This document shows, one piece after another, positions 1 to 8,225 of a stretch of DNA of 24,795 bases. Position 1 is the stretch's first letter, and each line of letters starts with the position of its first letter. The notes under the pieces are model-generated. The model had not been told where the DNA came from. It saw only the letters and a program-made list of their open reading frames with translations, and searched no databases. Position numbers and translations under genes: made by a program. The DNA is from Paramacrobiotus richtersi (lineage: Eukaryota; Tardigrada; Eutardigrada; Parachela; Macrobiotidae), in NCBI GenBank assembly GCA_034698045.1, contig JAQGAU010000700.1:1-24795 (forward strand). The letters are read 5' to 3'.

Positions 1-72
1 TAATCCTAATATGGCCATAATTATAATCATAATTAAATCATAATTACATACTGATACACTAGATTCGGCGCA

Positions 73-297
73 TTAGCTTACATCGCTAGCAACACCGTTA
101 TAGACTTGCTTCCCGTTTCGCGACGTATGAGTCGGTATGAATACATGCGTATTAGTGCTAAGCCCAAAAGAACGGAACACTGGAAAGCCGAGTCTCAAAA
201 GTAAGCTCAAAAGTACTGCGACTAGAAGAACATAACCGAGAAGCAGTGGCCAGTAACCCAAGCCTGGCGACGCGAAGCGTCGCTGTGGCTTGTACTG
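73..297 (-). CDS. Possible last exon of a single-pass membrane protein
   Basis: The minus strand is open from a good acceptor (TATTTAG before position 297) to a TAA at 73, about 74 codons. The peptide starts with a basic stretch (QYKPQRRF), then a strong hydrophobic segment (WPLLLGYVLLVAVLLSLLL), then a polar tail of about 40 residues ending in ASDVS. This suggests one membrane helix near the C terminus with a short tail. I do not recognise the family. It lies just upstream of the first visible exon of the BTB gene on the other strand, so it is either nested in an intron of that gene or marks the gene's true left border. No clear AATAAA is visible below 73. A chance ORF is possible, but the length, hydrophobic profile and acceptor favour a real exon. 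Confidence 0.4.
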   Translation of the reverse strand, partial: QYKPQRRFASPGLGYWPLLLGYVLLVAVLLSLLLRLGFPVFRSFGLSTNTHVFIPTHTSRNGKQVYNGVASDVS

Positions 298-461
298 CTA
301 AATAGCAAGTACGTAAACCCCTTCTGCAAGACAATCATTCTTGTTTGTATTGAGCGGTAGTACGCAGACGATTCCTCATACTCATTATCAAATTATCGAA
401 CTATTTTTCTTCTAAAGCTAAGTAGAACAGCTAAAGCTTTTTTGTGCGATCACCTTAAAAG

Positions 462-2045
462 GCTCAACAATATGCCGATGACGAGATGCAGCATCTTTGC
501 CTGGAGCTAATCGATTTCAGAGGATTAGCAGTCCTGGAGTCCGAGAACTTCCTGCAGATGAACTTGGCCGTTCTGAAACAGATTCTGTGCCGCGATACAC
601 TGAATGTCCCAGAAATGGAGGTGTATAACGCCACAATGAGGTACGTATTCAGTACGGGTCTCCCAGATAGATCACACGCACGACTGTAGCCAGTGTCGGT
701 AATTTCGTGTTACCACTTTAAAAAAAAACATGGATTCGAGACAAATGTCACGCACACTGATATGATATGCGGTCGAGCATTCTGAAACGGCATCTGTGAC
801 TTTTGAGTAACTGTCTCGCCGTTCAACGTGGAAACCATACTTTTTAGATGGGCCGCTAACCAGTGCATGGAAAATGGCATTGAAGACTGCGGCACTAGTT
901 ACCGACTGGTACTGGACGATGCGTTAAGCTTAATTAGGTTCCCGTTGATGACCCTAGAGGAAACTGCTGCAGCCGCAGAAGTAAGCTTTCAAAACCCTAA
1001 AGTTTTGAGTACCCATTCTAAGGAACGATCATTCTAGTAGTCAATGTGGCTTAACTATATGTATATATATATCAGTTCGATAACGTCGTAAAATCGATAC
1101 TGGATGATTTCCCAGCTCAGCCACTTTTCAGTCAGGCTTGCTGTCGCCAGACGAAGTGACCGAATTGTTTCTGTGGTTCGGCAAGAAGAAACTGCCATCG
1201 CAATTCATTACTAAAGAGCGTCACGGACAGGCTGTGACGGAAGTCACTGTCACTCGCTTCGAGGAACCATACAGTTACCGTAGCGACCTGTGGATTCAAG
1301 GCAGTATTTATGACGGTTTGCGAGACCTCGTAAAGTGCGTTAGCCATATTCACAAAAATATCAAAATTTCAATACTTTTTTGCCGTAATCTGTCCAAAGG
1401 TTTTGCGTCCTGTCCGCGGAATGGGCTGACGAACTCAAGGTAAACGGATGAAATTAGCACTCGGTGCATGTACTGTATGTGTGCACAAGGCGTGCGTGGA
1501 ATCAGTGCGCTACAGCCACACCAAGTCCTGCGCTAGTAACGAGCCCCACCATGAAGTTCGGTTATCAAGGCCTCTAACTGATCTTTTATCGTTACTCTGC
1601 GTTGACTGAGGTCATGGATATTTTAGTTTTTTCTTGCTGACCATCTGCCTACTACGTAGTGGAACATTACAAGATAGTTTGCAGTTAAATTAGACTCGAT
1701 TTGTATGGCAGTGTCACCTGACTTGAAACCGACTGCGCACTGGTTCTAAACACGCCTTCAGAAACATTATGCTACCAGGTTATCCACACGGATATGCCAG
1801 TGAATCTGACGGGATTTGCCATGATACCTGTTAAAGATCCCTTCAATACGTGCAAAGTCGTCGCAAGGATTTATAGCCAGATCGATGATGGCAAACCTTT
1901 TGAGAATTCATGGGTTTTCGACGAAAACTCCCAACCAATAGAAATCCAGAAATGCATGTTCGCCAAGCCGATTCCGGTTCTCGTGGGCAGGGTCTATTAT
2001 TTATCGAAGTGCTACTGCGCAGCCCAATCCGTGTTCGAATTATGA
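462..2045 (+). CDS. BTB-BACK-PHR protein (BTBD-like), copy 1, 5' partial
   Basis: Exons at 462-640, 848-980, 1132-1329 and 1779-2045 join in phase. Each intron has GT donors (gtacg, gtaagc, gtaaag) and AG acceptors. The first two exons and the start of the third encode the BACK helices (EMQHLCLELIDF, RFPLMTLEE, ELFLWFGKKK), as in BTBD1/2/3/6 proteins, usually adaptors for Cullin-3 ubiquitin ligases. The third and fourth exons start a PHR beta-sandwich (YRSDLWIQGS, PVNLTGFAMIP, PVLVGRVYYLS). The BTB domain is not in the window, so the 5' end is cut by the window edge or lost. The PHR domain stops at TGA 2043-2045, roughly 30-40 residues short of the usual length, with AATAAA at 2129. The gene is therefore C-terminally truncated. 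Its closest relative is the gene at 21169-23833, which has the same orientation and the same BACK exon borders. Confidence 0.85.
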
Positions 2046-2128
2046 CACTTAGTAACAACGCAAACAGTAAACAAGCAGTAGCGGTTAGCAGATTCGTACA
2101 GATGTACGTTTTTTTTATACCTTTTTGG

Positions 2129-2160
2129 AATAAAAAAGCCCCCCCTGGGGGTTGGGGGGC
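2129..2160 (+). terminator. PolyA signal plus G/C hairpin after BTB copy 1
   Basis: AATAAA at 2129-2134 lies 84 bases after the stop codon. It is followed at once by a run with a perfect 7-bp inverted repeat, GCCCCCC (2138-2144) and GGGGGGC (2154-2160). AATAAA with a G-rich stretch downstream is the usual layout of an animal 3' end. The hairpin could also mark the edge of an inserted element. Confidence 0.55.
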
Positions 2161-2415
2161 GCTTCGTAATTATTTCAGGCTATTGTATTATTTTTATAAT
2201 TACTTTATCAAGTGATTTTTGAATCATCTTTCTGACGAATTTTGTTAATGTTGGGTTGGGTACTAGGTGTAGGGCTTTCGTGATGCATATTCTCTATTTC
2301 CTAGCATATTCTCATGTTCCCTAGCAATTGGTGGCTGGGAAAGCAAACCGAGAGCGATAGCTTCTGGGTCTGAGTATCGGATTTCGTGTCGATTATATTT
2401 ATAAAATTTTACTGG
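2161..2415. other. Spacer between BTB copy 1 and the transposase gene
   Basis: About 255 bases of AT-rich DNA with no convincing exon. If the replication-gene block is one inserted element, its left end should be here. I compared it by eye with the DNA after 16578 and after 20440 and saw no matching inverted repeat. Confidence 0.5.
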
Positions 2416-5055
2416 ATGCATCATTTTTTTGACATAGAACGTTTTTTTGATTTAAGCATGCTTGCGGTCGGTGACACGTTTAATTCTTACGAGGAAGCGT
2501 TGTGTGCTTTAAGAAAGTATGAGCAGGCGACGAATCAAATATTTGTCACCGTCAAAGGGCATCCAAAGTTGCCTCCTGGGCATCATCAAGCAGCTTCTCA
2601 TGTTTATCGTTCCATGACGTTGTTTTGTAAACACTACGGGAGACCGAGGAAGCATCGCAAAGAATACGTTGTACGTGATCGCCCGAACCAGACTTCAGTG
2701 AAACTAGGTTGTTCTGCACGTATTAAGTTTCAGCTTTGTGACGAAGGTGTTACTGTTTCGTCAGTCCCAGTACTTGCCGACCACAACCACAAGGTCGACG
2801 ATTCGATATTTCGATTTTATCCTGAAAATCGAAGAATTTTGGAGAAGGAAAAGTCTTTAGTTCAGACATTTATGAAAACTGGTGTGCCACGGGCGAAGAT
2901 ATGCGAAAAGGTTAACGAGAATCGTGCAGCATCCGGCATCAAGGGAGTTGTGACTACAAAAGATGTTCATAAATATGCATCGCTTCTCAAAGCTGCCGAA
3001 AAGAATGGTAGAGGTGAAGGTCAAATTTTAGAGGATTATTTGCAGCAGTTGTTGGCAGAACATGATGATGCGGACATATATCTATCAAAGAAACCAGATC
3101 GTAGCGGACGCCCAGTTTTGGAAATGCTGTACATTCAAACCGCACAAATGAAAAAGACGCTACAGACTCATGGCGAAACGTTATTTTTGGATAGCACTTA
3201 CCGACTGAACTGCGAAAACTTCTGTTTGTACAGGTAAAAGTTGAAGTTAACAAGAGTCTGTACTTAATTGCAGTATGATTTAGATGTTAGTAGTAGCACA
3301 GATGTAAGTATTAGCTGCGTCACAATTAACAAGAAAAGTGCAGCAAATGTAGTGGCACGGCCATTCTTGCTTTTGCCGTTTAGTTTGTTTATGCCGTGTT
3401 ATTCTGACGCTTATGCCGTTCTCTTTTGCCGTCTTTCTGGAGGTTTGTCGTCATTACTTAAACTTTATAAAAAATTTATAAACCACACGAATGATAGAGA
3501 CTTCCATAGATAATATGAGTTTCCGTAGCGCATACATACTGTTTACAGTGGAGACCACTGCATACCACACACAGTATTGCAATACTACCGTTATATAGTC
3601 ATGGGACGCAGTAGGTCAATGGTCAAACAGCAGTATTTGTCCAGTACTGTGTGTGATAGGCAGTGGTCTCCATGCATAGTACAGAGAATGCATTCGCTAC
3701 ATAAGCTCACATTAACATTAAAAGTTTCTATAATTCAGTGATTTACAAACGTTTTATATAGTTAAAGTGTTGACGGTAAGCCTGAGGAAAAGTGGTATAC
3801 TGCAAAGAAAGCGCCGACTGCAAAGGTGGCCGAGCTAAACGTTGTTTGCTAGGCAGTTTGCCGTTAACGTTTATAGTTAATATGGTTGTTTTTATTTAGT
3901 GTTGTTGTCGAGGATGAAAACGGTTTTGGCCAGCCTGTGCTACTTGCATTTTTGGCGAACGAAAAGAAGAATACGCTGAAAACTATGTTCGAAATATTTC
4001 GAAAAGAAAACAATGAAGCGTTAGAACGTAATCGATGTATCTTCGTGGATAAGGATTTTACGCAGATAAACGTGTTAAAGGAAACCTTCCCGAAGTCGGA
4101 AATCTTGCTCTGCGCTTTTCATACCATGAAAACCTGGAAGGCAAAGATCGCAAATCAAAGAATGGAGAAAGAAGAGAAATCCGAAGCACTTGCTCAGTTT
4201 AAGAAGGTACTACATGCATCGACCCCGAGCGATTTCGAAAGGGAAGAGTTGGCTTTATTAAGGTGCCTGCCTGCGAAACTGCAAGAATATTACAACAATA
4301 ATTGGCGCAAAATTCGCACAATGTGGGCGTTTGCCTTTCAAAAGCATCTACCAACAAGAGGTAATCGGACAATAAATCGAATTGAGCGTTGGTTACTCAT
4401 GGTTAAGTCGGCTTTTCGCCAGTCTGGACGTTCGATTTGGAGTAGGTACCACCTAAAAGACTGCGTCGAAATAATTATGGGCCTTGTGGCATACAAATCG
4501 AATATATCAAAGTTCAACGACTATGTTAACAAAGCAAAGACATTGGTACTTCATCGGTTTCCAAACCCGAAAATTGCTGATGTTGTTGGGAAATCCCTGA
4601 CTAAAGTAGCAGCACTTATTGTTCAAAAACAGTTTTCGCTATTGTGTAAAGAGATTTACGAAACGTCTCAAGTTGCCGCGAATGAGTGGGGCGTGGGAAA
4701 TGTGACCTTAGGGACACAGAGCTTCCGAACATATGATGTTATTCGCACTTTTAATAAGTTTTCATGCAGCTGTTATGTCAACTGTTCCTTCGGTATTCCT
4801 TGTCGACACATATACTGGGTACGGAAGAGCTTGGGGCTGGAAGAATTTTGTGTGGATGACGTAATTGCTAAATGGCGTCGTGGGGAATCATTAGACTTTA
4901 CCGTTGTGCCAGCGTTTGTGGATGAAGCAGTCAGCGGCAAAACTGATGAAGAATTGTTTGATTCAGTAAACTATAAACGGACAACCGCGGACCGGCCGTT
5001 AAATCTGGGTGCGAGATTTTCCAAAGCTAAAAAGATGTACGCTTATGGCCTCTAA
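2416..5055 (+). CDS. MULE-type DDE transposase with SWIM zinc finger (ZSWIM3/FAR1-like)
   Basis: Two exons, 2416-3233 and 3900-5055, join in phase (AG|T) across a 666-bp GT-AG intron. The start is ATG 2416 or ATG 2458. Exon 1 carries a FAR1-like zinc-binding region (LFCKHYG, LGCSARI, then a DHNH motif), then the first catalytic Asp in ETLFLDSTY (codon 3190). Exon 2 supplies the second Asp in FVDKDF (4048), the family motif LLCAFHTMK, and the Glu in NRIERWL (4384). A SWIM finger follows, CxC-x9-CxH, with Cys codons at 4765, 4771 and 4801 and His at 4807. All three acidic residues of the DDE set are present, so the core looks intact. In this family the protein binds element ends and cuts and joins DNA in the nucleus. 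The intron carries a foldback element. The C terminus appears frameshifted (see 5045-5284). A domesticated ZSWIM gene is the alternative to an active transposase. Confidence 0.88.
3490..3735. mobile_element. Foldback/MITE-like element in the transposase intron
   Basis: The two halves of this 246-bp segment are inverted copies. The left arm (about 3490-3590) and the reverse complement of the right arm (about 3640-3735) align over roughly 90 bases with few gaps. The best block is GGAGACCACTGC followed by CACACACAGTA. The left arm also holds its own palindrome, CAGTGG-AGA-CCACTG. There is no coding capacity. Long terminal inverted repeats around a short middle, inside an intron, fit a non-autonomous DNA transposon (MITE). 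A target-site duplication is not clear; TA flanks are possible. Confidence 0.75.
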
Positions 5056-5284
5056 AGCAGCGCAGTTCGGCGGCAAGCAGTTCAGTGACGTAATGGATTT
5101 GTTCACCTGCATTCATGACAACCTAGCAAGTGGCATTGTTCCAAAACTGACGACCGTAATCAGTACCGAAAAACCAGAGAGTTCAGAATTGCAGCTGCGT
5201 CAGTACAATGCCAAGAAACCCAAAGGACGACCAAACGAAGGCTGTCGGCACAAGACATTTAACAAGAGGTCAAAACAAGTCTAA
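5045..5284 (+). CDS. Frameshifted C-terminal tail of the transposase (AT-hook, basic)
   Basis: This frame is shifted by +1 from the transposase and overlaps its last codons. It encodes about 79 residues: a helical part (KQFSDVMDLFTCIHDNLASG), then a basic tail with an AT-hook-like KPKGRP and a likely nuclear signal (KTFNKRSKQV). In the ZSWIM/MULE family the SWIM finger is followed by just such a helical region and tail, so this is very probably the true C terminus. No intron of normal size can join the two frames. Either a 1-base indel near the A-run at 5029-5033 broke the gene, or ribosomes shift +1 near CTC TAA (5050-5055), or the assembly has an error. Confidence 0.65.
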   Translation: MASKAAQFGGKQFSDVMDLFTCIHDNLASGIVPKLTTVISTEKPESSELQLRQYNAKKPKGRPNEGCRHKTFNKRSKQV

Positions 5285-6475
5285 CGGTACGTTGTTTTTC
5301 AAAAGGATGTCCATGAGGTGGTTTTTATTGGCTGCACGTGTTTTGGAGTATCTTTTATTTTGTGGTGAACGCATTGTGGCTCCGAAACTGTTTGGTGTTT
5401 TTTCCGTTAAATAGGGTTTTGAATTCTGAACCAGGCGAGAAATTGACTGATTCTAGATCGGGAAACATTAAGACACAAATACAATGGAAAGCGGGAAGTA
5501 TGTAACTAAGGATCTGTGCATGACAACAATACGCAGACGGCGATCTGGTGCGAACCCGTTACGAATATCTTATGATGCAAGATTGCGTCATTTCAAGAAC
5601 CTAGTTGAAGTGATCGCTTACGCTTCTGCAGTGTCGCTGATATTGAACAAAGAATTGTCACCATGGTCGAACTCTTTGAGTCAGCTTATGAGTGCCAGAT
5701 CTGTCACGGGGCTCAAGAAAAGCGCAGTCAGATTCCCGTATGAACCGCTGTTGACCGTTGTTCGGCGGCCGGCCACTACATTTCTCAATGGTGTAAGGAC
5801 CCACGTTAAAAGCGAAAAATCTGTCTGACGAGCGCGAACATGCAGGTCTAAAGCGTTAACAGAGCTCTTCACGTCTGTCAAGGCTGCCCCTCTAAGCGAC
5901 GTGTCCGATACCGCGAGCCGTTTGCAAGTCAGGATTTTTGTCCAGCCAGTCAAACTGCGCTTCACAGTACTGTCGATGTAGCAGTACTGTCGTCTTTCTC
6001 TCCTCCCTCGTATGTTCGGAAACAGCAACATTTAATCAAAACGTGAGCAGGTCAGAAAGATTGGCGAAAGTACCGAACTCGATGGTATCAAACAATATGT
6101 ACCGGCTTGGATTCTGTATACAGCATCTATCGAGCGCTATAAGAAGACAATCAATGCGTGTAAAATCGGGTTATTTACCCCAAGTACACTGTGCGCTTTA
6201 CTGGATGGCGGTGGGTCGTTAAACGTATGGTGTTGCCTCACTTGACCCGTAGGAACAGGTTATCCTGGAAACTGCTACTCAATGTAATGAGATCACATGC
6301 TCGGCGTAAGTTGCATTTTATTCATATAAAAAGGACAGCCGAGATTAGACGCACAGATCACAACCATGATATGATGTAGTCAAAGGGTAACGGTTGCTAA
6401 GAAAAATACAAACCCACAGTACTGTTTTCAGCGTTTTGTTCTTCAGTACCTCTATCTTCCAAAATTTCTTCTGAC
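5285..6475 (+). other. Spacer with a weak ORF and a possible C-x2-C exon
   Basis: No firm gene. A plus-strand ORF at 5484-5828 (114 codons from ATG) resembles no family I know. In another frame, about 5629-5731, a short open stretch follows a good acceptor (GCTTCTGCAG) and reads ELFESAYECQICHGAQEK, ending at a possible donor, GTATGA. That resembles the start of a zinc-binding domain, but the second half I tried to attach (HYISQWC, about 5780) is broken by stop codons. Both readings are low confidence. The remainder has only short, unconvincing ORFs. Confidence 0.3.
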
Positions 6476-7558
6476 ATGATGAAAACATTTCAGTCTCTGA
6501 AGACAGCACTTGATTTCACATCTCATGTTCGAGAACGGCTTTTTGCTTTGGAAATATCTGCATCTGGAGCTCGCTTGTTCATTGTATGTAATCTTGAGGA
6601 AATTTTCGAATGGATATGCAAGAATCGCCACCGAGCACATATTTATGAAATACTGCTACCAGACTACTGGAAAAGGTTGTATTTCGACATAGAACTGCAG
6701 CATCAGTCGGTCATTACTTTAACGGTCGATGAGTTTGCGTTTGACGTTGTGGGGCACATTAAATCAGAGCTTGAGGTCACAGATGTTATTGTCTTGGATG
6801 GATGTCGGGACGGGAAATGGAGTTTTCATGTTATCATTCCAGAGATGCGCTTCGACTGCATTGAAAACCTTCATGAGACGGCAAAAAGTGTTGGAAATGC
6901 CTATTTACACTGGAAAAGATATGCATCAAAAAACGTGTTCGACCTAGTTCCTTACAAAAACAATCAACAGTTCCGGATGTTGAAATGCTCAAAATTTGGA
7001 TCGAATGTGCCACTCCAGATGCACAAGCTTACTTCCGAAAGCTTCTCGCACCTCTCCGAATTTGAAACATTTTGTGCAACGGCCATTAATCAGAAAGAAC
7101 ATATGAGTGATCACAAACTCAGGAGCGTTTCGTTGATCGGCGTGGTTTCCGAATGCGCGCGTGCAAAACAGTATGCGTGTCCAGTACTAATCGTTAACCA
7201 AAACTTGGGTGGAATAGCTGCAATTCTTTCACGAACTTTCGGTCACTATTATCAAGGAAGATTAGATACAAAAGCTATAGGAAAAAGCTTGGTAATCACC
7301 GGGTACGAAATGAAAAACTGTCACGTTGCAAAACGTAAGCATACATCTAACCATGTGTATTACGTGTACTTCCCCGGAACAAAAATGTTGCAACAGCGCT
7401 GTCATTCGGAGATGTGCAAACGAGAACGTACGTGGAAGACTGCAGAAATTTCAAATACCGAGATGGGTTTCCTGCAAAACATATTTTGTGGAGCCAAACT
7501 AAAGGGTAATAATGTAGCAGAAAATATAAAAATTTGGTCAAATATGCAGTACTTTTAG
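6476..7558 (+). CDS. PrimPol/UL52-type archaeo-eukaryotic primase
   Basis: A single uninterrupted ORF of 360 codons starting ATGATG, with no intron needed. It carries the archaeo-eukaryotic primase (AEP) motifs in order: DxE in LYFDIELQ (D71, E73), the sxH motif in KWSFHVIIP (S116, H118), and the third acidic residue in NVFDLVPY (D156), followed by the conserved QFRMLKCSK (171-173 CSK). The C-terminal zinc module has Cys282, His289, Cys309 and Cys314, i.e. C-x6-H-x19-C-x4-C. That is the same spacing as Cys419, His426, Cys446 and Cys451 of human PrimPol. The family makes primers and extends DNA from them. At 360 residues it is shorter than human PrimPol (560) and lacks its RPA-binding tail. 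It lies between the transposase and an unknown gene on the same strand, so a role in replicating the surrounding element is plausible. The host PrimPol gene would normally be longer and spliced. All catalytic residues are present. Confidence 0.88.
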   Translation: MMKTFQSLKTALDFTSHVRERLFALEISASGARLFIVCNLEEIFEWICKNRHRAHIYEILLPDYWKRLYFDIELQHQSVITLTVDEFAFDVVGHIKSELEVTDVIVLDGCRDGKWSFHVIIPEMRFDCIENLHETAKSVGNAYLHWKRYASKNVFDLVPYKNNQQFRMLKCSKFGSNVPLQMHKLTSESFSHLSEFETFCATAINQKEHMSDHKLRSVSLIGVVSECARAKQYACPVLIVNQNLGGIAAILSRTFGHYYQGRLDTKAIGKSLVITGYEMKNCHVAKRKHTSNHVYYVYFPGTKMLQQRCHSEMCKRERTWKTAEISNTEMGFLQNIFCGAKLKGNNVAENIKIWSNMQYF

Positions 7559-8225
7559 TTTCTGTTTAATGTGGCATCCAGTGTTTACTATAATGTAATG
7601 TGATTGCGGAAGTAGTTTTTTGAAAATATTGGTGGCTCGCTATAGATAACAATAGACAAAAGATTTCAGCTGGTGTACTTCTGCTTATGTATTGTATTTA
7701 CATTGTAAAGTGCGTGTACCGTATACGTACCCTGTGAGCGAAGTTTTATATTAGTTCTACTTGTTATATTATTCCAGTTTCTTTGTTTAACGTTAACATC
7801 TGCTCGCTCTTATTCAATGCTAGATCAAACAAATAAAATACAAAAAATTTGAAAAATAATATACAAAGTAAAACCGCATTCATAAAGGATTGTTTCATAT
7901 CAGTATGGTTTGGCATTTTGTATTGCATGTATTTTGCAGTGTATTCTGTGTCTGTAATTTTCGAAAACTGTAACAGCAGCTGGCTTGGGACCGATTTCTG
8001 CTGTAACAGGCGCTTGGCAACACGACTGCATTATTTAAAATTACTATACATGTCAGTCTCTTCGCTTAGCAACCGAGAACTCTGGTTCACCAGCAAACTG
8101 GACTAGCGTAACAGATGCTTGATTTCGGTATTAACATTCGAACAAACCACTCGATCGACTTGATTTGTATCCGTTTCGTTGACGTTTTTCTTATCATTCT
8201 TTTCTGTTCTAACTTGTCTGCAGAA
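7559..8225 (+). promoter_or_regulatory. Primase 3' region (polyA signal) and 5' region of the next gene
   Basis: AT-rich DNA without a convincing exon. AATAAA at 7832-7837 lies 274 bases after the primase stop and is the likely 3' end signal. At 8200-8223 a pyrimidine-rich stretch ends in TCTGCAG two bases before ATG 8226, which suggests a 5' UTR intron of the following gene. The ORF at 7849-8106 has no recognisable features. Confidence 0.5.

Noticed and set aside
5037-5060. A tiny intron joining transposase and tail
   Set aside because: 21 or 24 bases only, and neither option enters the tail frame.
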